From NCBI GenBank assembly GCA_003605055.1, contig QZKP01000002.1:1-37307 (forward strand): 37,307 nt of DNA, in the 5' to 3' direction. Positions 16,190 to 23,889 of this stretch are shown here, in pieces (positions within the stretch are counted from its first letter, which is position 1; each line of letters opens with the position of its first letter). A model generated the notes under the pieces. It ran no database searches. It was not told the DNA's origin and worked only from the letters and a program-made list of their open reading frames with translations. The DNA is from Desulfarculus sp. (GTDB lineage Bacteria > Desulfobacterota > Desulfarculia > Desulfarculales > Desulfarculaceae). The translations under genes were made by a program, and so were the position numbers.

Positions 16190-16591
16190 GTGAAGATCGA
16201 ATATAGACCCCCCTCCCCGGAGGAGTATCGGTCCCTGCGGGAGGCTGTGGGCTGGTGGCCCATTGAGCAGACGTTCACCGAGCAGGCCCTGCGCCGGGCC
16301 TTGTTTTCCGTGGTGGGCATTCAAGACGGACGGGTAGTGGGCGTCGGCCGGGTGGTGGGTGACGGGGGATTATATTATTACCTGCAGGACGTAATGGTAA
16401 TCCCCAGTTGCCAGGGGCAAGGCATAGGCAAGGAGATAATCAGCCACTTGATGACCTATATTCAAGAGAATGCGCCCAAAGGGGCCTTCGTGGGCTTGAT
16501 GGCCGCCAAGGGCCTGCAAACTTACTACGAAGGATTTGGTTTTCAGGCAAGGGCAATCGATGCGCCGGGGATGTTTCAAGTTGTGCGCTGA
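16190..16591 (+). CDS. GNAT-family N-acetyltransferase
   Basis: A 133-residue Gcn5-related acetyltransferase transferring an acetyl group from acetyl-CoA to an unknown amine. Motif A with the CoA pyrophosphate loop is seen as VMVIPSCQGQGIGKEI, and the C-terminal motif B as TYYEGFGFQAR. The start is most likely GTG 16190, with GGGGGAG about five bases ahead; the TTG further upstream has no such site. A stem-loop follows the stop closely. It stands between the methyltransferase and the repeat island and has no evident pathway partner. Confidence 0.88.
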   Translation: MKIEYRPPSPEEYRSLREAVGWWPIEQTFTEQALRRALFSVVGIQDGRVVGVGRVVGDGGLYYYLQDVMVIPSCQGQGIGKEIISHLMTYIQENAPKGAFVGLMAAKGLQTYYEGFGFQARAIDAPGMFQVVR

Positions 16592-16602
16592 TTAGACGGC
16601 TT

Positions 16603-16634
16603 GATAGCCCCGGCAACTTTTTGTCGGGGCTATC
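16603..16634 (+). terminator. Hairpin after the GNAT gene
   Basis: GATAGCCCCG / CGGGGCTATC form a perfect 10-bp stem with a 12-base loop containing TTTTT. It begins 12 bases after the stop codon. The T-run is in the loop rather than after the stem, which is odd for an intrinsic terminator, but position and stability fit a 3' end. Confidence 0.5.
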
Positions 16635-16674
16635 CAGGCGCCAGCGGTCCGGCCCCGAACCGGGCACCAACGCT

Positions 16675-16760
16675 GGGTGGCCCAGACAGCTACGCTGTCT
16701 GGGTGCCGCAGGCACAAGAGGTCCTGCCCTCGGCCGCGCCACGGCCCCTCCCTCGTTAAT
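16675..16760. repeat. Palindromic dispersed repeat, copy 1
   Basis: This 86-base unit starts GGGTGGCCCAGACAGC, holds a perfect 10-bp hairpin (CCCAGACAGC-TAC-GCTGTCTGGG), and continues through GGGTGCCGCAGGCACAAGAGG to CCCTC. A diverged copy lies at 19972-20060. The two copies bracket the amidohydrolase genes. It resembles a REP/MITE-like non-coding repeat. Confidence 0.7.
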
Positions 16761-16814
16761 TGTCTTCCCCCTTTCCCAACCTTCTTTTCCGCCCCCTTCT
16801 AGATCAGAGGAATG

Positions 16815-16844
16815 TCGGGTTACGGGGCTACGCACCTAACCCGA
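16815..16844. repeat. Inverted repeat of the CGGGTTA/TAACCCG type
   Basis: TCGGGTTA / TAACCCGA form an 8-bp stem around GCACC-containing loop sequence. A related element (CGGGTT...AACCCG followed by ACCTAC) occurs at 20311-20340. Such short elements are common extragenic palindromes. Together with the unit at 16675-16760 it fills most of the 370-base gene-free stretch 16592-16962, where I see no gene. Confidence 0.6.
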
Positions 16845-16962
16845 CCTACGCGATTGCTAATTGTTTGCTGAAAAAAGGGAAACGCAATTCCTGTCCGGGC
16901 CGCCCGTGGCAGGCCCCTCGCCCCCCTCCCCCTCGCCGCTCACCCCCTCCTGTGCTACCCTA

Positions 16963-18312
16963 ATGGGCCAGCAACCGTTCCCAACCCCGGAGGCCTGGCC
17001 CTTGCCCGAGCTCTGCGTCACCAACGGAACCATCATCACCATGGACCCGCAGGGCACGGTCATCGAAGGCGGCATGCTCTGCATGGAGGGCGGCCGCATA
17101 ACCTACTGCGGGCCGGCCTCCAGCGCCCCGCCCGGTACGGGCCGGGTGCTGGACGCCCGCGGCGGACTGATCCTGCCCGGGCTCATCAACGGCCACACCC
17201 ACGCGGCCATGACCCTCATGCGCGGCCTGGCCGACGACCTGCCCCTGGACGTGTGGCTCAACCAGCACATCTTCCCGGCCGAGCGCCACCTGACCCCGGA
17301 GGCGGTGTACTGGGGCAGCCTGCTGGCCTGCCTGGAGATGGTCAAGAGCGGCACCACCAGCTTCTGCGACATGTATCTGTTCGCGCCCCAGGTGGCCCGG
17401 GCCGCGGACCAGGCCGGGCTGCGGGCGGTGGTGGGCGAGGTGATCTACGACTTTCCCTCGGCCGGCTACGGCGAGCTGGAGAGCGGCCTGCGGCTCACCC
17501 AGGAGCTGATCGCCCGCTACGCCGACCATTCGCGCGTCCAGGGCGCGGTCATGCCCCACGCCCTGTACACCTGCTCCCGTCCCCTCATGGAGCGGGCCGG
17601 GCAGATCAGCGCGGACACCGGCGCGGCCATGAACATCCACCTGGCCGAGAACGCCGGCGAGACCGCGGTGGTGCTGGAAAAGTGGCACCAGCGGCCCCTG
17701 GACGTGCTGGCCTCGCTGGGGCTGCTCAACGGCCGCCTGTGGATAGACCACGGCGTGGACCTGAGCCAGGGGGAGATAGAGCGGCTGGCCGCGGCCGGCG
17801 CGCGCGTGGCCCACTGCCCGGAGTCCAACATGAAGCTGGCCAACGGCATCGCGCCCCTGCACGACATGCTGGCGGCCGGGGTCAAGGTGGGCCTGGGCAC
17901 CGACGGCTGCGCCTCCAACAACGATCTGGACCTGTTCGGCGAGATGGACACCTGCGCCAAGCTGGCCAAGGCCTCGCGCCTGGACCCCACCGCGGCCCCG
18001 GCCCCGGAGGTGCTGGCCCTGTGCACCCGCCGGGGCGCGGCCGCCTTTGGCCGGCCGGACGACCTGGGCCTGCTGGCGGTCGGCGCCCTGGCCGACCTGA
18101 TCGTGGTGGACGTGGACCAGCCGCAGTTCACGCCCCTGTACAACCCCCTGAGCCATTTGGTCTACGTGGCCCGCGGCGGAGACGTGCTGCACACGGTCTG
18201 CCACGGCCGGGTGCTCATGGAGGACCGGCGGGTGGAGTCCCTGGACGAGGCCGAGGTGCTGGCCAGGGCCCGCGAGCAGGCCGCGGCCCTCACCGGCCGG
18301 AGGGCGGCCTGA
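16963..18312 (+). CDS. mtaD: Amidohydrolase, MTA/SAH deaminase type, copy 1
   Basis: A 449-residue metal-dependent deaminase of the 5'-methylthioadenosine/S-adenosylhomocysteine deaminase group (cytosolic TIM-barrel hydrolases). Visible motifs: metal-binding HxH in GLINGHTHAAM, followed by LADDLPLDVWLNQHIFPAE, which is characteristic of this family; HLAEN with the third ligand; the WIDHGV segment; CPESNMKLANG; and the GTDGCASNNDLDL motif holding the metal-binding Asp. The product from SAH would be S-inosylhomocysteine, part of methionine salvage. The start is uncertain: ATG 16963 fits the family but lacks a ribosome binding site and sits in C-rich sequence. The stop overlaps the next ATG by one base. 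The symbol marks the family; specificity (MTA, SAH, adenosine) is not proven. Confidence 0.88.
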   Translation: MGQQPFPTPEAWPLPELCVTNGTIITMDPQGTVIEGGMLCMEGGRITYCGPASSAPPGTGRVLDARGGLILPGLINGHTHAAMTLMRGLADDLPLDVWLNQHIFPAERHLTPEAVYWGSLLACLEMVKSGTTSFCDMYLFAPQVARAADQAGLRAVVGEVIYDFPSAGYGELESGLRLTQELIARYADHSRVQGAVMPHALYTCSRPLMERAGQISADTGAAMNIHLAENAGETAVVLEKWHQRPLDVLASLGLLNGRLWIDHGVDLSQGEIERLAAAGARVAHCPESNMKLANGIAPLHDMLAAGVKVGLGTDGCASNNDLDLFGEMDTCAKLAKASRLDPTAAPAPEVLALCTRRGAAAFGRPDDLGLLAVGALADLIVVDVDQPQFTPLYNPLSHLVYVARGGDVLHTVCHGRVLMEDRRVESLDEAEVLARAREQAAALTGRRAA

Positions 18313-19637
18313 TGCCCGCGCCGGAGCTGTTGGTGCGCGGCGGCCCGCTCTGGGCCGGGCCCGGGTCCTGGTGGCCCCAGGGCGCGGTGGCGGCCACGGG
18401 CGGGGTGATCACCTACGCCGGGCCGGCCGAGGGCGCGCCGGCCACGGCCGAGCGCGTCATCGAGGCCCACGGCGGACTCATCATGCCCGGCCTGGTCAAC
18501 GCCCACTGCCACGGCGCCATGGCCCTGTTCCGGGGCTGGGCCGACGACCTGCCCCTGGAGGTCTGGCTGCAGGAGCACATCTTCCCGGCCGAGGCCCGCT
18601 GGATCAACGAACAGACCGTGGAGCTGTGCACCCTCCTGGCCGCCGGCGAGATGCTCTTGGCCGGGGTGACCACCGTGGGCGACGCCTACTTCTGCATGCA
18701 CGGCGCGGCCCGGGCCTATGAGCAAGCCGGCCTGCGGGCCCTGGTCGGCCAAGGGCTCATAGACTTCCCGGCCCCGGGCGCGCCGGAGCCGGCGCGCAAC
18801 CTGGCCGTGTGCCGGGAGTTCATCGAGGCCTGGCAGGGCCGGAGCGAGCTTATCACCCCCGGCGTCTTCGCCCACAGCCCCTACACCTGCTCGCCGGACA
18901 CCCTGCGCGGCGCGGCCGCGCTCTGCGCCGAGCTGGACTGCCGGCTGTTCACCCACCTGGCCGAGACCCGGGAGGAGACGGCCCAGTGCCGCGCCCGGCA
19001 CGGGCGCTCGCCCGTGGGCCACCTGGAGTCCCTGGGCCTCTTGGAGCGCCTGGACGCGGCCGTGCACTGCGTGTGGCTGGAGCCGGGCGAGGAGGCGCTG
19101 CTGGCCCGGCGGGGGGTGGCGGTGATCGCCTGCCCAGAGTCCAACTCCAAGCTGGGCGCGGGCTGGGCCGACCTGACCGGCCTGCTGGCCGCCGGCTGCC
19201 AGGTGGCCCTGGGCACCGACGGCCCGGCCTCCAACAACGACCTGGACGTGCTCAGCGAGGTGTCCTTCGCCGCCCGCCTGGCCAAGGTCAAGACCGGCGA
19301 CCCGGCCGCCCTCCCGGCTGAGCAGGCCCTGGACCTGGCCCTGGCCGGCGGGGCCGCGGCCCTGGGGCTCACGGGCGTGGTGGGCCGCCTGGAGCCGGGC
19401 TACGGGTGCGACCTGATCGTGCTGGAGCTTAACCAGCCGCACCTCACGCCCCTGTACGACGCCGCTTCGCACCTGGTTTACGCGGCCAGCAGCCGCGACG
19501 TGCGCCAGGTGGTGGTGGCCGGCCGCCAGGTGGTGGCCGAGCGCCGGGTGCTCAGCTTCGACCTGCCCGGGGTCATGGCCCGGGTGCGGGAGCTGGCCGG
19601 CCGGGTGGCCGCGGGCCGGCCCGGGGAGGGCGCATGA
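18312..19637 (+). CDS. Amidohydrolase, MTA/SAH deaminase type, copy 2
   Basis: A 441-residue paralog of the preceding gene, translationally coupled to it (TGATG). The same order of motifs is kept: GLVNAHCHGAM (HxH), WADDLPLEVWLQEHIFPAE, HLAET, CPESNSKLGAG and GTDGPASNNDLDV. The pair is clearly homologous but well diverged (for example HTH versus HCH, HIDHG-like region replaced by VHCVW), so it is an old duplication with probable change in substrate, such as one for MTA/SAH and one for another adenosine derivative, or a heteromeric enzyme. In VHCVWLE the conserved fourth metal-ligand histidine of the family is kept. Its stop overlaps the following small membrane protein gene by four bases. Confidence 0.87.
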   Translation: MPAPELLVRGGPLWAGPGSWWPQGAVAATGGVITYAGPAEGAPATAERVIEAHGGLIMPGLVNAHCHGAMALFRGWADDLPLEVWLQEHIFPAEARWINEQTVELCTLLAAGEMLLAGVTTVGDAYFCMHGAARAYEQAGLRALVGQGLIDFPAPGAPEPARNLAVCREFIEAWQGRSELITPGVFAHSPYTCSPDTLRGAAALCAELDCRLFTHLAETREETAQCRARHGRSPVGHLESLGLLERLDAAVHCVWLEPGEEALLARRGVAVIACPESNSKLGAGWADLTGLLAAGCQVALGTDGPASNNDLDVLSEVSFAARLAKVKTGDPAALPAEQALDLALAGGAAALGLTGVVGRLEPGYGCDLIVLELNQPHLTPLYDAASHLVYAASSRDVRQVVVAGRQVVAERRVLSFDLPGVMARVRELAGRVAAGRPGEGA

Positions 19638-19909
19638 GCCCGGAGCGCGACCTGCCGCCGGAGCCGAACCAGGAGCCGGACCGGGACGACCCGGAGCGCC
19701 GGCAAAAGCTGGCCAACGAGGCCTGGCTGCAGGCCCGCTACAAGATCGTGGCCCCGCTTCTGATCCTGGCTATGCTGGCCGTGTTCATCCTGCCGCTGCT
19801 GTTCCTGTCCTTTTTGGAGGCCCTGGTCATCCAGATCGCCGGGGCCGGCGCCCTGTATCTCCTGGGCAAGAAGTTCACCACCGCCTTTGACCGCCGAAGG
19901 ATTTTTTAG
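19634..19909 (+). CDS. Small membrane protein of unknown function
   Basis: A 91-residue protein. The first 35 residues are acidic and proline-rich (PPEPNQEPDRDD), followed by two hydrophobic segments at about 39-58 and 60-78, and a basic tail (KKFTTAFDRRRIF). This suggests two membrane passes. I do not recognise the family. Its ATG overlaps the amidohydrolase stop as ATGA, so it is translated with the two deaminases and may localise or regulate them, or be a passenger. No terminator is evident before the repeat island. Confidence 0.75.
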   Translation: MSPERDLPPEPNQEPDRDDPERRQKLANEAWLQARYKIVAPLLILAMLAVFILPLLFLSFLEALVIQIAGAGALYLLGKKFTTAFDRRRIF

Positions 19910-19951
19910 CCTTCGCCGGGTCGCGGGAAGCGAAATCCAAGGGCTTTTTCT

Positions 19952-20060
19952 GGGTGGCCCGGACAGGTTGCGGGTGGCCTGGACAGCTCGCCTGTCTGGG
20001 TGCCACAGCGACAAGAGGTTTAAGCCGGCCGCCCCACCCTGCCCGAGCCCCCATTAAAAC
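19952..20060. repeat. Palindromic dispersed repeat, copy 2, with a 20-bp tandem duplication
   Basis: The unit 19972-20060 aligns with 16675-16760: GGGTGGCCTGGACAGCTCGC, CTGTCTGGGTGCCACAGCGACAAGAGG, then a C-rich tail to ATTAAA. Just before it, at 19952-19971, the first 20 bases occur once more with three changes, giving a short tandem repeat. Confidence 0.7.
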
Positions 20061-20082
20061 TCAACCCATCTCGCCCAACCTC

Positions 20083-20134
20083 TTGTTGCTCCGCTTCGCT
20101 ACGCAACCTCGACAACAAGTTGTCGAGGCCACCC
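20083..20134. repeat. 52-bp repeat of the TTGTTGCTCCGCTTCG type, copy A
   Basis: The unit reads TTGTTGCTCCGCTTCGCTAC..., contains CGACAAC/GTTGTCG inverted repeats, and ends in GGCCACCC. A second copy lies at 20240-20291. Both are in the 437-base gene-free stretch 19910-20346, where no coding sequence is convincing. Confidence 0.65.
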
Positions 20135-20239
20135 AAAGATTCTTTCCCTCCCAACCCCACGCAGGCAGCCCGCCAGCTTCGCTGTCGAGACGCCGAAGGC
20201 GCAAGCGGTTTTTATCTTCAAACCCTAGTGCCTGCCCGC

Positions 20240-20291
20240 TTGCTGCTCCGCTTCGCTGCGCAACCTCGCCAGCGAAGCAGGCGGGCCACCC
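20240..20291. repeat. 52-bp repeat, copy B
   Basis: Aligns with 20083-20134 over the same length: TTGCTGCTCCGCTTCGCTGC, then CAACCTCG and ending GGGCCACCC. The inner palindrome has changed in step (GCCAGCGAAGCAGGC in place of GACAACAAGTTGTC), so stem pairing is only partly kept. Confidence 0.6.
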
Positions 20292-20310
20292 AAGATAGAG
20301 CAGCCGGCGG

Positions 20311-20340
20311 CGGGTTTCGCTGCGCTCAACCCGACCTACC
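20311..20340. repeat. CGGGTT/AACCCG extragenic palindrome
   Basis: CGGGTTTCGCTGCGCTCAAC then CCGACCTACC: a short stem with GC-rich loop next to the 3' end of the CoA-transferase gene. Related to 16815-16844. It may serve as the 3' end for the convergent transcripts. Confidence 0.5.
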
Positions 20341-20346
20341 AATCTC

Positions 20347-22218
20347 TTAATTGCCTCCCCCCGGCTCCCCGGCGAACCAGTGCTCCACGCGCCACACGCC
20401 GGGCTCGATGATGGTGCGGCTGTAGGGCCCCAGCTTGCCGAACACCTTGAGCATGGCCTTGTTGGAGCCGAAGGACACGGCCCAGAACCCGGCCACGCCC
20501 TTGCGCTTGGCGTAGGCGGTCAGGTTCTCCTGCAAGATGGTGCCTAGGCCCGAGCCCTGGTACTGGTCGTGCACGGTGTAGGCCACCTCGGCCAGGCCGC
20601 TGGGGTCGCCCAGGCTGTAGCGGCCCACGCCCACGATCTTCTCGCGGCCCGCGGGCCCGGTGGTGGCCACCAGGGCCATCTGCTGGCTGTAGTCCAGGTT
20701 CACCAGGTCCTGGGCCATGACGTGCGGCAGGGCGCGCACCGGCCGGAAGTAGCGGTTGAACACCGTCTCCTCGGAGTGGGAGTAGAACAGGTCCTGGATC
20801 ATCACTTCGTCGGTGGGCTTCACCGGCCGGATGTGCACCAGGGAGCCGTCCCTGAGCACCGCCTCGGCCTCGGCCCAGGCCGGGTACAGGTCCGAGTCGC
20901 TGATGTAGAGCACCTGGTCCGGGTAGAGGTAGGCGTCGGCCTTGGCCTGGGCCAGGAGCTGGGCCCGGTGCTGGGGGTGGGCGATGTTGATCAGGGCCAG
21001 GGCCCGCTCGCGGATGGAGCGGCCGTGCAGATAGGCCACGCCGTACTCGGTGACGATGTAGTCCACGTCGCCGCGGGTGGCGATGACGCCGGCGCCCTCG
21101 GCCAGGTGGTGCACGATGCGGCTGGTCTGGCCGCCCTTGGTGGTGGAGGGCAGCACGATGACCGAGCGGCCGCCGCGGCTCATGGCCGCCCCGCGCATGA
21201 AGTCCAGGCGGCCGCCTATGCCCGAGTAGAAGTGGTAGCCGGCGGCCTCGCTGGAGACCTGGCCCGAGAGGTCCACCTGCAGGGCCGAGCCGATGGAGAC
21301 CATGTTGGCGTTCTTGGCGATCTCCAGGGGGTTGTAGACCTGGTCGCTGGGCAGGAACAGGAAGTTGGGGTTGCCGTCCACGTAGTCGTACATGGCCCGG
21401 GCGCCGATGCAGAAGGAGCAGACCACCCGGCCGGGCAGGTGCTTCTTCTGGGCGCCGGTGATGACCCCGTTTTCGATCAGCTCGATCATGGCGTCGCTGA
21501 CCACCTCGGTGTGCAGGCCCAGGTCGCGCTTGTCGTTGAGCTGGCCCAGCACGCCGTAGGGGATGTGGCCGTAGCCGACGTGCAGGGTGTCGCCGTCCTG
21601 GATCAGGCCGGCCACGTTGGCCGCGATGCGCTCGCCCACCTCGTCCAGGGGCGGGTAGGGGAACTCCATCAGCTCCTCGTCCGCCTCCACGAAGGCGTGT
21701 ATCTGGCGCACGTGCAAAAAGGTGTTGCCCATGGTGCGGGGCATGCGGCGGTTCACCTGGGCGATGACCGTGCGGGCGTTCTCGGCCGCCGCGCGGGACA
21801 CGTCCACGCCGATGCCCAGGGAGACGAAGCCGTGGTCGTCCGGCGGGCTCACCTGGATCAGGGCCACGTCCAGCTCCACCTGGCGGGTCTTGAACAGGGC
21901 CGGTATCTGGTGCATGAACACCGGCGTGTAGTCCGCCCGGGCGCTGCCCACGGCCTGGCGGGTGGAGGGGCCGATGAAAAAGGCGTTGTGGCGGAAGCGG
22001 CGGTCGAAGCGCTGGTCGGTGAACTCGGCCGCGTCCAGGGTGATGAAGTGCAGCAGTTGCACGTCGTGCAGCTCGTCGGCGCGCTGCATCAGGGCCGCCA
22101 CCAGGACCCGCGGCTCGGCGCAGGCCGAGCCCACGAACACCCGCTGGCCGCGGCCCACCACCTTCACCGCCCGCGCCGCGTCCATGAGCCGCGCCTGATA
22201 TAGCTCTTGCCAGGACAA
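20347..22218 (-). CDS. Acetyl-CoA hydrolase/transferase-family CoA-transferase fused to a GNAT domain
   Basis: A 623-residue two-part protein. Residues about 10-430 form the acetyl-CoA hydrolase/4-hydroxybutyrate CoA-transferase family (family I-like CoA-transferases), with DDHGFVSLGIGVD, DGDTLHVGYGHIPYG and the hallmark DYIVTEYGVAYLHGRS. The C-terminal 470-610 region is a GNAT acetyltransferase (HIRPVKPTDE at its start, VHDQYQGSGLGTILQ as CoA loop), as in protein acetyltransferases that modify acyl-CoA enzymes. It probably moves CoA between acyl groups and may acetylate itself or partner enzymes. I choose TTG 22218, which has GGGAGGAG five bases upstream; the TTG at 22242 would place this site inside the gene. 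It is a single gene, with a hairpin between it and the tail-like module upstream. Confidence 0.9.
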   Translation of the reverse strand: MSWQELYQARLMDAARAVKVVGRGQRVFVGSACAEPRVLVAALMQRADELHDVQLLHFITLDAAEFTDQRFDRRFRHNAFFIGPSTRQAVGSARADYTPVFMHQIPALFKTRQVELDVALIQVSPPDDHGFVSLGIGVDVSRAAAENARTVIAQVNRRMPRTMGNTFLHVRQIHAFVEADEELMEFPYPPLDEVGERIAANVAGLIQDGDTLHVGYGHIPYGVLGQLNDKRDLGLHTEVVSDAMIELIENGVITGAQKKHLPGRVVCSFCIGARAMYDYVDGNPNFLFLPSDQVYNPLEIAKNANMVSIGSALQVDLSGQVSSEAAGYHFYSGIGGRLDFMRGAAMSRGGRSVIVLPSTTKGGQTSRIVHHLAEGAGVIATRGDVDYIVTEYGVAYLHGRSIRERALALINIAHPQHRAQLLAQAKADAYLYPDQVLYISDSDLYPAWAEAEAVLRDGSLVHIRPVKPTDEVMIQDLFYSHSEETVFNRYFRPVRALPHVMAQDLVNLDYSQQMALVATTGPAGREKIVGVGRYSLGDPSGLAEVAYTVHDQYQGSGLGTILQENLTAYAKRKGVAGFWAVSFGSNKAMLKVFGKLGPYSRTIIEPGVWRVEHWFAGEPGGGN

Positions 22219-22296
22219 AATGCTCCTCCCTGTCACGCGCAATAGATAAAAAATAGCATGGCCGGGAGCGGGCGTAAACGCGGGATCGCAGAAGGG

Positions 22297-22326
22297 GCCG
22301 CCGGTCCGGCCAGCCGGACCGGCGGC
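22297..22326 (-). terminator. Hairpin downstream of the tail-tip module
   Basis: A perfect 13-bp stem, GCCGCCGGTCCGG / CCGGACCGGCGGC, with loop CCAG, lies about 75 bases after the last gene of the tail-like module and before the CoA-transferase gene on the same strand. There is no T-run, but the stem is very stable and well placed to separate the two transcripts. Confidence 0.5.
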
Positions 22327-22400
22327 TGCGGAGGGAGGGTTGGGGAGGGGCCGGCTCCGCCGAGGTGGGGCGGCGGTGTTAGCCCTCAGGAATATCCGGG

Positions 22401-22598
22401 CTAGTCGGCCAGCAAGGCGTTGAATATCTGCTTGAGGGCCTCCTTGCCCTGGTCCCAGTTCTGGGCGGCCTCCAGGGCGGCCAGGACGGCCTGGGGGCTG
22501 GTGGGGTCGCTGGCCACCAGCCGGCCGGCCTGCTTTTCCACCCTTGTCTTGTCCTTGCCCTGGGCCTGGGCGCTGGCGTTGAGGCTGGGCATGGTCAC
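22401..22598 (-). CDS. Small protein, end of the tail-tip-like module
   Basis: A 65-residue, mostly helical, charged protein (VEKQAGRLVASDP, AAQNWDQGKEALKQIFNALL) without signal peptide or membrane segment. I do not recognise it. The GTG start overlaps the stop of the previous gene (GTGA); an ATG two codons later is an alternative. Its place at the end of a tail operon and its size would suit a chaperone-like, assembly or fibre-cap protein, but that is only context. Confidence 0.65.
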   Translation of the reverse strand: MTMPSLNASAQAQGKDKTRVEKQAGRLVASDPTSPQAVLAALEAAQNWDQGKEALKQIFNALLAD

Positions 22599-23068
22599 AC
22601 CGCCTGGATCACTACCGGCGCGGCCCGGTAGGTTATGGAGTCGAGCAGGCTCACCGCGATGGTGCAGGGGGTCTGGGCCACGATGGGCGCCAGAGCCCCC
22701 GCGCCGCCGCTCAGGGCCACGGCCTCCTGCGCGCCGTTCACCAGCAGGGTCAGGCTGGCCGGCGGGTCGGCCCCGGCCACGGCCACCGCCACCACGGCCT
22801 GGTCCGCGCCGTCGGCCACGATCTGGGTCTTGTCCGGGGTCAGGGTCACGGCCCGCTTGGCCGCGAGCGCCCCGCCCAGGTAGTTGTGCGAGTCCGGGCC
22901 CACCGGCTGGCCGGCCGCGTCCGTGGAAGGTCCCGGCGCCACCGTCCAGCCGGCGGCCTGCCAGGCCTCCTCCTGGGTGGGGGCGCTGTGCTCGGCCCCG
23001 GCCGGGAAGGCGGCGCAGACGCCCTTGAGCTCACCGCTGGCCGAGTCATAGGCGTGCTGATAAGCCAT
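22595..23068 (-). CDS. Phage-like protein with an Ig-like domain
   Basis: A 157-residue protein. The first 70 residues have the Gly/Tyr/Trp content of phage fibre proteins. The rest (from RAVTLTPDKTQIVADG) looks like one Big_1/invasin-type immunoglobulin-like domain, as in adhesins and phage tail or decoration proteins. I place the start at ATG 23068 because AGGAGG lies directly against the earlier ATG (23074), and so gives proper spacing only for the second. No signal peptide, so it is not an ordinary exported adhesin. Five genes of the same strand surround it with spacings of a few bases, so it belongs to one assembly. Confidence 0.7.
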   Translation of the reverse strand: MAYQHAYDSASGELKGVCAAFPAGAEHSAPTQEEAWQAAGWTVAPGPSTDAAGQPVGPDSHNYLGGALAAKRAVTLTPDKTQIVADGADQAVVAVAVAGADPPASLTLLVNGAQEAVALSGGAGALAPIVAQTPCTIAVSLLDSITYRAAPVVIQAV

Positions 23069-23079
23069 GATCATCCTCC

Positions 23080-23880
23080 TTACAGGGCCTGCAGGCCCCG
23101 GGGCAGGTGCAAGGCGTTCCAGGAAAGGGACAAGGTGTTGCTGTTGGGCAGGCGGTAATCCACGTAGCCGGCCACGCTGGCGGTCACCAGGGCCGCGCCG
23201 TCGGCGCTGGCGCCGGCGCCCCGGGTGACGTGGATGAGCGGGTTGCTGGTGATGGTGGAATTGCCGGGGCGCATCTCCAGGATGGCGGTGCCTGTGGAGT
23301 CATGGTCCGCGGAGACAGAGAGCAGCAGCCGGCCGAAGCTGGGCACGTTGGCGGCCACGCTGGTCCAGCCCGCGCTGGGCGCGCCGTTGATGATATAGAC
23401 GGGCTGCAGGGGCACCCACCAATTCCCAAGAGTGTAAAAGCCTAAAATGCTGCCGCCGCCGTCGGTGAGGAAAAACCCCAGGCAGCGGGCGCTTCCGCTG
23501 TACCAGCCCAGCCGGGCCGCGTCGTAGCTGGGGGCGCTGGCCGAGGCGGTCAGGTCGCCGGCGGCCAGCTCGCCGCCGCTGGCCGGCGCACTGGCCAGCA
23601 GGTAGTACCAGGTGTCCGCGGACAGGCCGCTGCACTGCTTGGCGAGGGTGGCCGGCACCGTGTAGATGCCGCCGTCTATCTCCACGGCGCCGGGGTACAG
23701 GTTCACCTCGTCGGCGTCCTTGCGCTCCAGGCGCAGGCCGATCAGCGCGCCTTGGAGGGCGTTCTTGTGGGTGCCGTCCTGGTTGTGCTCGGCCAGCACC
23801 AGCCGGTTGAGGGTGTCGTCCTTGGTGGGGTGGCCGGCGCCCACCATCTCCTCGTCGTACTGGATGCGCAGGTCAGCCAT
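23080..23880 (-). CDS. Putative tail fibre or receptor-binding protein
   Basis: A 266-residue protein. Its start MADLRIQYDEEMVGAGHPTK followed by DTLNRLVLAEHNQDGTHKN is the kind of N-terminus seen in phage tail-fibre and baseplate-attached proteins, where such a 'HNQDGTHK' segment precedes the shaft. The remainder is glycine-, serine- and tyrosine-rich and beta-predicted (LTASASAPSYDAARLGWYSG, GSILGFYTLGNWW), fitting a receptor-binding head. No signal peptide. The ATG follows AGGAGGAG closely and lies nine bases after the stop of the hub-like gene. Confidence 0.75.
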   Translation of the reverse strand: MADLRIQYDEEMVGAGHPTKDDTLNRLVLAEHNQDGTHKNALQGALIGLRLERKDADEVNLYPGAVEIDGGIYTVPATLAKQCSGLSADTWYYLLASAPASGGELAAGDLTASASAPSYDAARLGWYSGSARCLGFFLTDGGGSILGFYTLGNWWVPLQPVYIINGAPSAGWTSVAANVPSFGRLLLSVSADHDSTGTAILEMRPGNSTITSNPLIHVTRGAGASADGAALVTASVAGYVDYRLPNSNTLSLSWNALHLPRGLQAL

Positions 23881-23889
23881 CTTCTCCTC

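Noticed and set aside
16592..16962. CRISPR array in the repeat-rich gaps
   Set aside because: The repeats are few, diverged and unevenly spaced, with no spacer pattern and no cas genes.
20061..20350. Short frames in the repeat island (20061-20342 minus, 20120-20350 plus)
   Set aside because: They run through palindromic repeats; no ribosome binding site and the sequences are arginine/proline-rich by composition only.
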